Shown piece by piece: positions 39,301-54,300 of a stretch of 64,000 nucleotides of DNA (position 1 is its first letter; each line of letters begins with the position of its first letter). The notes under the pieces were generated by a model. That model worked only from the letters and a program-made list of their open reading frames with translations, made no database searches and had not been told where the DNA came from. The stretch spans positions 57,107,485-57,171,484 of the forward strand of contig NC_086248.1 of assembly GCF_021018805.1 (NCBI RefSeq), given 5' to 3'. Made by a program: the position numbers and the translations under genes. Origin of the DNA: Prinia subflava (taxonomy: Eukaryota; Chordata; Aves; Passeriformes; Cisticolidae).

Positions 39301-42300
39301 TAAGTACTCATGTATTTTTCAAGCTAATTAGACTAGTCTGAAATATTATTGTCCATCAAGGCTGTTAGATTTTATCTAGTTTTTGTTTATGATAAAATAC
39401 TCAGACACATGCTTCTTTAGCATCTAGATCAGCTTTGTTTTTACACATCTGTTTTAAACTCTCAAGAAGTCTCCCTTGCCACGGATCTGCTATACACTAC
39501 ACATGTTCATGTGGCTTCATGTTACAGCATGAGAAACCTACTATGATGAAATAACAACTGGAAGATCATTTGTCCTTACAAGAGTGCCCCTGGAACAGAC
39601 AAAGTGGATGGTGGTGGTGTAAGTAGTCGTCTTTCCATCAGCATTGATGCACACAGAGCCATTTGCATAGGTTAGAGAAACGTGTCCAGGCCTTTCAATT
39701 ACTAGTTCTTTGCTGGCAACACCAAGATTACTAATAGAGGTGACTTCGGAAAAAGAAGCCTAGAAATAAAGAAAAGCATGTCAACAACTTTTTAAAAAAT
39801 AGACACAACCAAAAAGAAGAGAACTACTACAATACTTTGGTACACAGGTCAAGAGTTTTGAAGATAGCAAAGGTATTAAGATACCTCTACATTTGTCTCC
39901 TATTCTGGATTCAAGTTTCACTTATTTAACAGATAACATCAACAACCAAGTATGATTTCATTTTTGTTGTTTGTATTTTTAGTACGATAAGGTGCTTGTA
40001 GGACCTTAGAATATCCACCTGCATCTCCCAGGCTACATAGCTTAGCAATTTAGGGAGGCCTATATCTTCTGCAGTAGGTAGAATTTATTGTAGATATCTT
40101 TAAAACAGTATGTGGAAGCCTCCAGGTGTTCTCAGCATTTAATTCAGAGATCTGCCATGCTTAGCAAAGGCTAAAAATCACCAACAGAAACTGAGCACTA
40201 GATAGACAGTAGGTGCTACTACCAAACTGTAAAGTCATTGTCACTTCAACATAAGTGCTGTTTCCTAGTTTTAAAAAATTACTTTAAGTCAACAGCAGCA
40301 ACAAACCTCCAAAACAGCTGTCCACAGACTTCTGCCCTTTTAAGTTCTTTTTAACAACTCTGCATTTAGATTGACACAATGTGCTCGCTTTTTACTCCAC
40401 TATCTTAGGCAGTGAAGTAATGAATCCCTAAAGTGTCTCTACATGAAGCAAGCAACCTTGCACAACAAGGACTATTGCAAGCACAGGGAGTAATAATTAT
40501 CTCTTGAGTGCTGTGGTGGCAATAACTGGTTTAGTCACTAACACATCCCCCCTTTAACAGTAAGGAGGGAAGGTGTTTTCTCTGCTTTATAGAAGGAATT
40601 AGGACAGCTTGGTGAGTCTCTAGTTCAGCTTTCCCTACAGCTGTGAGCAGCAATGAAGTCAGTGGGAAATGGGTCGATTCAGCCTGTCAGCTGTTATCAC
40701 TTCAATGATAAATCGTTATGCTTCAGGCCAATACAGAAGTAGAAGCCCTTAACACCCACCAGTTTTTTGTTTTTCTTTTTAATTCGCTTGGCAACATCTG
40801 CCTAATCTATTCCTCAGATCCAAAGAAAGCTCAGGGAGGGTAGGGGCACAACCATCTTTAAACAAATTTTTTCCACAGCTCAATCTAATGCCAGACAAAA
40901 TATCCAGGAGGACAGCCTGTTCCTAAAGAAATGTGTATTCCTAGCAGTCTCAGATTCTAGCAATTCATAGAGAAGAGATGCACTTTGTCTGCCTCTGAAA
41001 CATAGGGCAAAAAATCATGAGTGTCAAACAAGACATCGGTACACTTGTAAAAACTAAAGCTTTGGTCTTTGAAGAGGTGGACAGGAGCTCTACCATTTTG
41101 CTACCGTTATGCAACCATTATGGCACACAGAATATCCCTCTGCGCAAGGAGTCAGAATTCACGCGGCTGTCTTAATCTCACTCATGTGACAAAGCAGCTC
41201 TGAGCTGGGATGGAAAGGGTACTCACAGAAGCATGCCTATATTTCATCTGACAGACAGATGCTCGTCGGTCACATCCCGGGACGGCAATCAGGGGTCGGC
41301 AGACATTTATGTAGTACTTCTTGCGCTCATTTGGTCTTGAATTATCCATGGCATACCAGTTTTCACCTCTCTTCTCAGATTTTGCTAATCTGAGCACAAA
41401 GAGAAAGTTCTGCTCTAAGAACACACATTCTTCGTAGACTCCTTCTATGCTTTCTCAGTCTCAAGAAACAGAGCAACACTAAGGCATTCCCAACTAACTC
41501 TTCCCCTTCATTTTTAAGTGCTGCAATTAGAAAGAATACTCCTGGGATATAGGGCACCGTTGACAAGGTACTATGTTTTTACAATCCCAAAAAGTCAGTT
41601 GGCATCCTAGGAGTCAAGTCAACATACTAGAAAGATTTCAACATACTTGCAGTCAAGACCATCACAACAGGTGAACCTTCTGGTGCTGTCTACAAAGGAA
41701 ACCAACCTCAGCCAGAACACCAAAATACAACAGCTAAGTTACACTGCATGTGTCATTTTCCTACCTTGACAAGTCATATTGGTCCATGGTGTTAGGATCC
41801 GTCACAACGCATTCCAGCGGAATTTCTGGACAAGCATGTTCAGTGTACCACCTGAAGTTGTAGGTATAGTTATCTTCTTTCTACAAATGAGAAGAACAGA
41901 GCCTCAGAGAGGCTTTCCACACTGACAACTTTGTGCCTCACAGCTCCTCCTTTATATGTCAAGCTTTTATCTCCCCTTGGTTTTAGGATATACCTTCTCA
42001 GACTGATTTGTTTTGGTCTGTCCTGTTATAGATCTTGTCATTCCCTGGGTCACCAAAAATGCTCTTGCCCATAAAAACCTAATCTGGTTCTGTTAAATTG
42101 CTGTCTGCTGTCTAGACAGTCCTACCATTTGTTACTTCTCAGCCAGTTTGGGTTTTTTTCCAGCGAGAAATACAAGATGATCAAAAGCACTCATAATTAC
42201 ATAGCCCAGGGACTAGAAGAGAGTGAGGTAAGAATCTGGATCCAGATAACAGTTTACTACTGTTCACTGGTCAAGGAAAGTTTTATGGCTGCAACAAGAG

Positions 42301-45300
42301 TCAAAGATACCAAGAGTAATAACTATTTCTTTTAGTCTGCTTTATAGATACTGAATATTTCCACACATAACACTCTGCTTGTACAGACCTAGTAGCAATT
42401 GTCAGTATTTTAGGATGGAGATCCCTCCTTTCTTCACATAGAACTTCTTACCTGATACTCAGGCTGACCTATTCCAGCACTATGGTCACACAGGAAGGTT
42501 ATAAGGGTAGAGCGCTGTGTTTTATTCTCATTGTTGTATGCTGTACCATTTTTGTAGGTCAACTGAATCAGGCCATCATAATAGGAAAGTTTGGAACTAG
42601 GCAGTCCAAGACTCCAAGACTGATCCCCACTGGAAAAGAAAAAGTGAGTTTTGAGAATGCAAAATTAATTGTCTCTAAGAGAAGTCTTACAAATAGTAAC
42701 CATGTAAGTTTATACAAGACACTGTAATAAGACATAACAATTAGATAAGGTTGATTAGACCTCAGTGCGCTGGAATATAAAGAACGTTGCCAAAAGGAAC
42801 GTTCTTAAAACATGAACAGATGTCCTCCTTTGAAAAGGAAAGTTACATATTGCTTAGATATCCAGAAAACTTTATAACTTCCTTTCTAAAAGGGTGACAA
42901 TACCATCAATTTCTCATTCTCCAAAGCAGAAGTCAAACTGTAGACACCCTCAAATTGCAGACACTCGCATCTTGTGGTCAAACTGGCCTCATCCAATTAC
43001 ATATGGGCAGTGAAGACTTGGCATGGCACAACAGCTCTCTGCTAGGTATCAGCTTTGGTTCAGGAACACTTCTTCACTCTGACTTAACATTGACTCTATC
43101 AGACCAAGCTTGATCATCTTCCTCTGAAGAAGATTTTTAGGGTCTGCAGTGAACTCTCCTTGGCTAGAGAGTAACTCAGAGCCAGCTCAAATACAGCTGC
43201 AAGTGTTTGCACTGTACCCCATCTCTGGCAGCAGGCTGACCTGGAACCTGAAATTCACAGATACAACCTCAGACCTAGTTTGTAGGAGGCAAAAGCAATG
43301 ATGCTGTCAGAGTAGCAGTACACACTGGCACCACACCTGCCACAGCCCATGCAGTAAGGGAGATCATGGAATTGTTAAGGTTGGAAAAGACCTCCCAGAT
43401 CATCAAGTCCAAGTATCCACTTAGCACCACCACCACATCTTTACCACTGAACCATGTCCTCAAGTCCATATCCACACATTTTTTTAACACTTCCAGGGAT
43501 GGCAATTCCACCACTTCCTTGGGCAGGCTGTTTGAATGCTTGACAACCCTTTCCACAAAGAAACTTTTCTTACTATATAATCTAAACCTCCACTGGCACA
43601 GTCTGAGACCATATGGTACAACATCCAAGCTCTGGACTTCACCTCTACCTAAGGCAGCCCCTGTTCATCCCAAGTGCAGCAAGCTCACATTCTTTAGGCC
43701 ACCTCTTGAAATATAGCTAATCCTCAGTCTCTGGATTGCTGCCTTAATACAGCTGCAACAGTTAATCTAGAGTTTACAGTTCCTATGGATAGCAAAAGGG
43801 AGAGCAATGGGCACATTCCATCTCACAAATTAGCTGTAAGCAAGATTACATATATGTGCATTTGGCTTGAAACAGCTGGCAGTGTAATTACTGCAAATTA
43901 TGTGCTACTTACCTGAATCAATTACAGGTATTTTAGTAATTACTTTACATGTAAATTACTCATTGTTGCACACAGACAACAACACATCATGCAACAAGAT
44001 ATCTTCTCTTACAGACAACAGAGTTAGTTACTCACCTTTGTGTTACCTGGCAAGCTGCCGATTTTGTATGACACTGCTCCTCAGGCACACTGCCACAGAC
44101 ACTTATGTAAAATAAGTACTCCACAGTGCTAACTGTATAGAAACTTTTTGCCTTGGCCAGAGGTGACAAGTCAAAAGAGAAGCCTAATCGGGAAGGAATA
44201 AATTTTATCAGTTCCATTTTGTCCTGATATCTCTCACAGGTTTTGATTCAGTCAGTCACACAGCTAGTTCACCTACCCCTGAGTAAGTCTCCTTCTATGT
44301 AATTACTGTTCCAGAAACAAAATGGACAAAATAAAAGCCTGGTTTCTTATACAGAGATTTACTTCAGTAAAATACACATTACATCTATTTTCCTACATTC
44401 ACTAGGGGAGTATGAAGCTCATGCTGTTCTGATCTTCCATTTGCACGTAGTTAAAACTGTGGGTGCTTAGCATTAAGCTGAACTCACTTTGCTCTTGAGT
44501 ATCATACGGATTTACTTGTTGTGGCATACATTTTATCCCTAAAGACTTTTTGATTTGCTGAACAGAAATACATACCTGCCTGAGGATCAGACACCTGACA
44601 GTCATCTCCTTCAGTTTTAGACAGGACACACGCAGCAGCAGTGTACCAGTCAAACGCATACGAACACTCACGCTCGGCCATCAAGATTGGAGCACTTTCG
44701 AGATCACCTGGTATCACAAGAGCAGCGTGTTAAACGTACAGATAGCCAGGCTGCCAACAGGAACTAGGAATCCACACCTAAGAAACTAATTAAGAAGCTA
44801 ATTTCTCTTCAAAAGCAGACCAAGACAACTGTTAAAGTGCCTCTTCTTTGAAAATGGAACTAAAATTATCTTTCACAAAGTCTTTGCATCCTCTTCCCCA
44901 AAATAAAAGTTTACCCCAGAAGTAAAGATGCAGGGCTCAATCTGCTCCCGAGAACTATCACAACATTTGAAAAAATGTCTACATACAAAATTACTGCTTT
45001 ATTACAAAACAATAGCTGTATTAGCAAACAATGCATAATCTGATCCTAACAGCCAGCACACTTGGAAGTTTCAGCTTCCTCAGGCTGAGGTAGAGGAACA
45101 CAGGTTCTCTATTTTCCTGGGAGATAGTTAACTAACAGGCTATTATAATCAACATGAACAATATTCACTTATGCAAATGCTTCTACCTTTCATAAACTGC
45201 CAGCAGTTTAGATACAAACCATATTTACTGGAAAAGAAGGCTAAAGTATCCGATCTTAGTTCAGAACTACTCTTTCCCATCAAGACAATCTAGAGAAAGA

Positions 45301-48300
45301 AAGTGCCTTGTATAGCTTCCAGATATTTGTGGAGTTTTTAACACTTAAGCATACTTTAATCCTGTTTGGAAGAATCTTTCAAGAGACTTATTTCAAGACC
45401 TTTTAAAGAGTACTTGCATAAAAGGTAAACAGAACTAAATACCTGAAATTATACTGCCATCATCCTAGTAAACAAACCCCAATGCTTCAAGCGGTTGCAT
45501 AGAAAGAGACAGAACACAAAAGCACGTGCCAATATTTAGCCCTCATGTCTGGGCCTATAAAGTGACCTTTAACTGGATCAATGAATAGGGTGTGGATGTT
45601 CTCACCTGGTCTGCATATTAAAGTGATGACTGTTTGGATTTTTAATTTTTCTTTAGAAGGACAGCTGTCTCCATTTGAATAGGTAAGTTGAATATTTTCT
45701 CCAACCTTTTTTGGAGACGATACAAATGTTCCAAGGTTCTTACTGTTGTTCTGCTTATCTGTAAAGACAGTAAATACAGAACTTTTGTTTCTCTGAAAAG
45801 AAGTGAAGCTTCTGTTAGATACTAAGACTTTCCACTTGTCTAGTTAATGAGAAAAGATCATTAGGGGTTTGATTTCATCTTACCAAACCATGCTACAAAG
45901 CCTATGCTTCTTTAGTTAGAAAAAACTGTTCGCATTCTTTCTTCAAGTGTCTCTGAGATCACAAGAGAAACATGCTCCTAACTTCTGTTTCCTCAAATAA
46001 ATGAAGGCACTCAGGACAACCAACTCCATTTGCACAGGAAGTGCCAAGCCTTCAGAGGCTTAAAAAAAACTATGAACCAAAAAAACTCCAGAAACACCAC
46101 CAACAAAACCCCCTGACTCACCTACAGAGCAAATAGCAGCATCATCTGAACAGCTGGAAGCTCCTCCTCTCTTCAACACTTTATGGCAGACATTGATGTA
46201 GTAATGTTTCCTTCCTACATCCGAAAAGCTACTGTCCACAGCTTCCCAGTTCTGGGCTGACTCTGAAATATAAAGGGTCAGTAAGAACATGTCATCTGGC
46301 TAAATGGTTTCAGCATCTCCATGCCAAAATGCCTTTTATTACAGAGTACCCCACATTTTTGTGATCACCTCTCCTTCAGAGCATCCCTCAGCACACAGAA
46401 ACTCAGATTTCAGCTCCATTGCCCCACCAGCTGAGATTACCACCTGCATCTGTCCCATGAAGCCATATCCTGCCAGATCCTGCCATTTTTGGATGGATGC
46501 AAAGGTATCCCCTTTGCACAAGTCACTTGGTGGAAGCTGCTGAGCCCTGGTGGATCCTGACTGGCACAGGTTGCCCAGAGAAATGGTGGATGCTCCCTTC
46601 CTGGAAGTGTTCAAGGCCAGGCTGCATGGGGCTTTGAGCAAACTGGTCTAGTAGATGGTGTGCCTGCCCACGACAGAGGAGTCAGGCTAGATGACCTTTA
46701 ATAGTCCCTTCCAACCCAAACTGTGATTCTGTGGCTTAAAACCACCGATGATGGCAGCAACCAAGGCAGTCATGGACATGGCAACTTTCATAAGGCACTC
46801 AGTCTGTTTGCAATGAGGGAAGCAAACAATGAGGGAAGCATCCCAGAAATTCATTAAGAAAAACAAAAGCTGACTAATATTCAGCTGAAGACTTACACTG
46901 GAGATGGCATGTAAACTCAGGACTGTAAAAGTAACTGTAAGCTAGTTTCTATTGCCATACCTGAACTGCGGATAAGAGGTGACAAGTCATAGTGTTTTCT
47001 CTTATCAGTAACTCTACAAAGGAGATCCTTTTTCTCTTTAACACATGCATATTTTGTATCCCAAGTAAAAAAATAGGTGCAGTCAACTTCACCGGTGAAT
47101 ACTGGAGTTCCTCTACCATCATTACCTTAACATGGAAAACAGATGAACAGATATGAGGTTTCTAGTGGGCGAAGGGAAAAAAACAGAGACATGAGCATTA
47201 ACAATGAGCAAGGAAGATAAAAGGTCCTTTTGCTGCAGAGGACTTGTGTTTCTGGTTTTTTACCATTGACTAAGAAAAAAAGGCTCTTTTATACTTCCAT
47301 CTTCTCAATCAACAGTGTAAAACACCAGTGTTACTACACAGCACATCCTGCCAGCCATTGAAATTACTGCTTAACATAATATTTATTTCTTGTGTTAGCT
47401 GTGGCTCAAAGCAAGCATTCATTTGAGCATAAGGTCTACTAGCAAGCACGGGAGTCAAACCCTGAGCAGAGCTGTCACAGCTTGTTACACTCACCTGCTG
47501 TTTCATTGCACTCGAAGTTTATGACAGTCATTCTCTGAAAGCCCGAACTACACGCTTCCCCATTCGGATAAATTAAAGTGAGATCCCCATCAGAGTATCT
47601 GAGTAAGAAGTCAGTTTTAGATAGAAATGTGGGGTCAGACAATCACACAGTGCTCTTCACAAAACAGAAGCCACATTCTTGTTCATTTATTAACTGTCTC
47701 CCTCCAAGGGAAAACAAATGCTAGTTCAACATCAATATTCAATTCTACAGTAACAAAGGCTTGCATGCACTGACTTTTTTGGTCACTTTTCATTAATTTC
47801 TACAGAGATTAAAGAACGCTGTAAAGCTCCCCTAGGTATGGTAGGATATCTATTCCCACTAGTTTATTGTGTGGCTCTTTCTGCAAGAGGAGGAAGCCAT
47901 ACCTCCTGGAAAATCACTACAACAAACCAATTACAGACAAAATGGTAGATTGTATCTACATGAATTAATCTCTGCTTTACAATCTCATGCAAACTATTGT
48001 CCCTATATGCCACTTGGGAATCAGCTTCTTCTGATACTGCTTTACATGTAAAATATGTAAAAAGGAGGACAACAGGCAGTGCAGCACAACCTGCAACTGG
48101 GACAAGCAAGTCAGTGGAAGTCTTTCTGTCTAGACAACGGCCTCTGCCAATCTCTCTGGCTCCTCTGTTTGCTAATGCCATCCTGGTATACTATTACAGC
48201 TTTCCTAACAAAAAAGCGAGCAAAAACACTTGCATTTTGTATCAATTGTTGATTACATGACAAGTAAGTAAGCATCAAAGCAGGAAACAAAGACCAATCA

Positions 48301-51300
48301 GACCAGTTAGAGGGGCTAAAGAGCATTTACACACCTTAGGGTTTGGTTTGCAAATCTTCCCGCCACTTTTTGCTGGTTACTTGAAGGTTTTACTTGGCAA
48401 GATGAAATGTATCCTGTATCATCCTTGCAGTTACCTGCAGCGGTTTGCCCACACACATTCAAGTAATAGAAATACTCCTCTTTGTCATCTTTGGCTAAAT
48501 ATGGTGTGACATATTCTGAATGAATAAGAAACAAAAAAGCATTTTAACACACATCATGACAGACGTGAAACTCTAAATATCAACAGAGGATATTTTTTCT
48601 GTCCCTAAATAAGGAACTGCAAAACAGGCTAGTAAAAACCACAAAAAATAAAAGAAAAATACTGAGCTTACCTGGAAATTGATTAAGAGGACTTAAATCA
48701 ATAGAGATATCATGTTCCTCATTAGTCAGACGACAGTTCTTACTCTCCAGGTAATCCCTGTGACAGGCATACTCAGTAACCCACTCAATTTCATACCGGC
48801 AATTTGTTTTTGCTGTAAGTTTGGGACCTGCACTCTAAAACAGAGGGGAACAGAATTTAAATTATAAGTAGACTTACTTGAAATATAATCTTTAAAGCAA
48901 CAGCATCACATTCCTTTAAGATAAGTAACAACTACTTCACCTCTAAATTACTTAAAATGTGCAAACATTGTTTCTGGCCCCTCAGAAAAAGGGGTTGAGA
49001 AGAAATAAAACAGGTCTTATAAATGATGTGGCAAACTATTACAAGTCTAAGCAGAAGTAATTAGCAGTAATTAGCATCAGACATTAGCAAAAAGACAGCA
49101 GAAGTAATAGTACTTTTAAAAGTACATTTTATTTAATGTTTTGGAAGAACCAAAGATGTGAGCCCAAATGGCATAAGCTTGGATTGTTTGCCTCAGAGAA
49201 GTCCTTAATGCAGGGAATAGAGGTCAAATGTTCCCTGAAGGTAAAGCAGACTTTTAGACAGTGATGTTTTAGCAACTTGGATTCTCTCTGTCCAAATCAA
49301 CATACAGACAATTTGAGAACTCTTTCGCCAAGACTTCTGTTAGATGAGTTTTCTGTAGTGATGTATTTTTGCATGTCTGGGAGAAGTAGTCTTGGTTTTC
49401 CTCACTTTAAAGTGAAACATTAGAAATTCAAATTGTTTCAGAAATCTGTATTTCTGCCATCCACTGGAACAACTGGCAGATACACAGGTATCGGGTAAGT
49501 TCCAGGCACAAGTATCATCAGTAATATTACTCATACTACAAGAGTGCACAGCTATTGCAAGGTAGTACAAAATGACAGTAGACAAAAGCTGGGTTTGTTT
49601 CTGCTGCAACGACAGTGAAGTGAGGTACCTATCTAGGTCAGATGAGGGACTAAACATTAAACCAAGAATCAGCCAGACAAAGAGTTCCCTCTTCACTAAT
49701 CTGCAACAAAAAGCATCACTATTTGAAATGGCAGGTGACTAGCAACTGCCCAATTCAAGGAGTGTAGGTTGCTGAAATTACCCAGCATCACACTGAAGTG
49801 ACCATAGCACTACACTCAAGTTAGGCTAAAACAGTGTCCTGCATAAACTGAGTTGCTGCTGAACGCTACAGATTTTACTTAAAGTTAAAAAGAACTCATG
49901 AGCCTGCTTAGTAAGTGACAGACTCTTGCCATGCAATGACACTTACTAGCTACTTTTTTCCCCTGAGGAAGAACAGATTAATAAAGAAACCAAAAACTAT
50001 AGGCAACAACTACAAGGACATCCATCTTAACTAAGAGGAAAAGTGCTCATTAGCAAGCAAAGCTCCGTGCCAAGATGCCAAGGATTAACTCCACATTAAG
50101 CCCATCCTATGCTTAGAGAAAAGCCTTGAACCCATGAAGGGACAACCAAATCCACCAATACAAGAGACAGTACAATTTTATTCAAGTTCCTGTTATTTCT
50201 TAAATTCTAGAAGACTTTAAGAGTATATCTAGAATCTCACACTCTTCACAAGCTACAAGCCAGGAACACTTATGCTCTCTTCAAATCTTAAAATGAAAGA
50301 AAATGCACACAAAAGTTAAAGTCCAACCAGTTAACACGAAGTGAAATATTGAAGTTACCTCTTCTCCCCTCTTTGATGGGCAAACAAAAGTGATTGTCAC
50401 TGCTGGATTGTGGCCTAGGCAGAAGCCTGGCCTTTCTTCATCATACTTGTATTCTCCCTCATAACTCAATACAAGCCTAGAAATAGAAAACAGTAAACCA
50501 CAAAGACAAGTAAGACACCACACTATACAGAAGAAGGATATTCTTTAAACGTTCAATCTTTGCTAGACAGGCAGAACACACCAAGGTAGCCCTACCCCCG
50601 AAAGCAGCTTTTATGGGGATCCTCATTCCTTTAATCTTAGAGTTAATTTAAAAAAAGAAATTAAAATAGTCCCAGCAAAATTACTTAATACAGTATCTTC
50701 TGGTCTTCTACTTAAGACTATGCTGAATGCCTTATGACTCATGTTGTAGCGAGAATTTAGCTGATAATCACAGGAACACAGGATAATTGCAGCTTTGCTC
50801 TCAAAACTACTGCTGGAGAGCAGATGTGGCAAATGTTCTTGCAACTTTTGAAAGCAATACCCACTCAGGTTTTGCCACATTCCTGTACTTTATCATCTCT
50901 GCATATAAACTCTTTCCATTCTGCCCCCAGAATTAACAGCAAAATGAACTCATCAGCAAACTGACAGAAGCAAGGCACTGGGTCAGATCAGGTGAAGCAG
51001 AAGAATGAAACACTATGTGACAGGGAGAGACAAATAGCAAGATGACTTGGATGAGAGAACTGAAGATCACAACTTCCAGCTAAGCATTATTATTCTATGC
51101 AGTTTAACATGCATAAGACAATAGCTCCCAGGGCAGTGACATTCTGGCTTCAGATGAGCCACACCTCTAGCTGGCCTCTCTGTACCTCAGGACACAGATA
51201 TCCCATCACCTTACTCCTTCCCAGGCCACCCTAGTCGGATAGAACACATACAGTGATTATTCCTGAAGCACCAAAGAGCTCTTCAATCCTAGCAGGGGTA

Positions 51301-54300
51301 AGCTTGCTTGCCTAGCACTTTTCTAGAGTACTAATAGTTGCACTTCAGTGTGAAAATAAGCTTGTGTTTCCTCAGATGTAAGCTACTGCCCTGGTACAGA
51401 ACACCTCAGTCACTTGTTTCACATTGGGGATAAGCCCTGCAACAAGGGACTAAATTTCATTTGTAAACTGAAATTAAACCCTCAACTTCACCACAGATAG
51501 GTTAGATCCTCCCTGTTATTAACTTATTCTGCTTGTTTTCTTCAGCTGGCATCTGAAATAAGAGAACTGCAGAAATCAACACGGGTGCTATTGATGCTAC
51601 AGACAAGGCAAGCAGGCTCAGATGATCTGAAGCTCACAAATATCAGCATGTTAAGTAAGTTCCCTGAGCCACATTTGTTTGGATGGTGTTTTAACATGGT
51701 TTTTTGTTTGTTTATGGTTTTGTTCGTGGTAGAGCTTTTGGTGGTGGGGTGGTTTTTAGGGGGATTTTTGGTTGGTTTGTTCTTTTTTTTTTTTATTATT
51801 TGTTTAGGGGGTATTTTGTTGTTTTATTGGTTTGGGGTTTTTTTACATCAAGCTATACTTACAACACAAAAGGCATCAGGAGCATCATCAAGAAAAGTTT
51901 CTAATAACTCCAGCTTTACCACCACAAGGCACAAGGAACACTATGTCTTGAATTGCTTATCTATTTCTTCTGTTAAGAACTCATTAATGCAAAAAAACCC
52001 AAACCAAAACAAAAAAACCCACCAAAAAAAACACCAAAAAAAAAACCAAAAAAACAAACAAACAAAAAAACCACCAAAAAACCACCCCAACAACAACAAA
52101 ACACACACAAAAAACAACAAACAAACAAACAAAAACATCTGGTCCTATTCTCAACTTTTAAAGTACTTCTGGAGAGTAGAGTGAGCCAAAAGCAGTGCAC
52201 AAACCCACAGTGAGCCAAATGCATTTACCCTGTGGGCCCTCAGACAGCAGGCAGACAGTACCAAATCTTACTCTACTGCTTGTGGGCCCAGAGCACCAAT
52301 CACCCCTTGCTTCTAAGAGTTCTGCAATTCTGTAAAAAGGAGCCTCTCACAACAAAGGAGAAAATTTGATCTATTATGGAGTACCACAGAATGCTGACAG
52401 ACTGCTCTGACAGTATTTTTGAAGAGCTGTCTGCTAACACTTCAACACTGAAGAGGTATTAATGTTAAGTCTTAGGAGACTCATCTGTTACCAAGAGCTT
52501 TGCTTCCAGGCCAGATGACTGGAGTGTCCACAGAAGTATTACCACAAAAATTGCATACCTGTCTTTGTCTTGAAGCTTCAGCTGCTCCTTTGGACGGCCA
52601 ACATCATATGCCAGACCGTCATGTAGCAAGCAAGCAGCACTGCCAGCAGGGCACTTTCTGGTCTCTCCACTTGAACTTCCTGGTTATAGCACATAGAAAA
52701 GAAGTTATAGGACTCAGTTTCTAAGCCCTGATCTACCTGAAGTATCTTGCCATTTTATCTCTTGGTTCTTCAAAAATAGTTCTCAAAAGCAGGCTACATT
52801 TGAATGTCAAACTGACAAGACAAAACGTGGAGTGCTTGTGGTAATTCGTGCTGCCCTAGCTGGGGACAGCAAATTCATCCTTCCTGACAAAGCAGCTGCT
52901 CCTAGTTGATAGTACAGCTCCTGGATACATAGGGCTTTGAAAACTTCTGAAAGTGTGCCAAATATTTCTTTTTTTTCCCCACAACCACGTAACTTTGTTT
53001 CTTATTAACCATTTAATTCAAAGCTGTCAGCAGAAACTTTTATACTAGTGAGCTGTTTAAAAGAATAGACCTCTCACTAAAACTACAAGTATTAAACCCT
53101 TAACAGGGGCACAAAACACATATTTAACTGCAGAGTAAAAATCACAGTGAGAGTATACAGCTAAACGAAGCTTTTCAGCATGGTTCAATATATGATTTGG
53201 CTGGTTTAATTCCTTATACATACAGCTCTCTGCTGAGAGGAAAGTGCCAGCTATGCACCAGTACTGAGGCAAGCACTTAAACAGTATTTTAGATGCACCT
53301 CAGGACATTCATCAGGAACTGGGCAACCACCTGGAGTCCAAAGTAATAAATTTAGAGCACATGAAGCCCTGTGACAACAATATTGATCCTACTTGGCAGC
53401 AAGCAAACACAGATACAAGACAAGTTGCACTCTCTCATTTAGAAAATGTGACTTAAACTGTACCGGTGCATCCAGAAGGGGCAAACCTCTGAATGCCTCA
53501 ATACTTGGAAGGTAGGGAGTTTGAAATAATTATCCAAGTCTTGAAATACTCATCTTTGGACATAGGACAACTTTAATGGAGACAGTAGCAAAGAACCACA
53601 CTACGAGAAATTTACACACTGACAGGTGATGTAAGCAACAATGCAAACCTATGTCCCTGCAGACATTTATGAACAATGAATCATCATCAGAATCATCCAC
53701 CAAGTACTGTCCTGAAACTTGGATGAGCGGATTCAAGTCATGTTTCTTGAAATCATCATCAAACACATAGCAAGGGACCTAGAACAACAACAAAAGAATT
53801 ACATGCAAACCATGATACAAAAGTAGGGGGAAATTATGAATAGGCATATATGAAGCCCAGTTAGTATGTGGAAAAGTTTTTTTACTTTTGGAAGCTCAAA
53901 GCTAGACATGCTGATTAAAAGGAGGCATCCAAAGTTAGACTCTTCTGCTCCAGGTTTTAGAAGAGTTTTACTATAAACTTTATTACCCAATGCACAGAAA
54001 AGTTTCAAGAGTTATTTAAAATTCTCAGCTCCACCAACTTCTACCATTTATGGTTTACATACCTATGAAAAACATAGGTTTTATGGACGTTGTTCAGATT
54101 AATTTGGGGTGGGGGCAGGTAATTAGAGTAAAATTGTCATGTATGTGAACAGTAATTTCTTCATGCATAGTACATAGATTACCTCTTTCACAGGTTTAAA
54201 CAAGTCTTTCTTGCAAGCCACAAAGGTCCTCCACTCAAAATAGTGCACACACTCTGTTGCTGTTACAAATTCAGGGGTACCCTATTTAAGTAAGAAAAAA

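Noticed and set aside
43275..43628. 117-codon minus-strand open frame in IGF2R intron 15
   Set aside because: It is the 3' untranslated part of a CR1 insertion read by chance as protein.
51585..52184. 199-codon plus-strand open frame, the longest in the window
   Set aside because: It runs through the GT-rich and CA-rich low-complexity blocks, giving runs of Phe, Gly, Val, Lys, Asn and Gln. It is a composition artefact inside an IGF2R intron.
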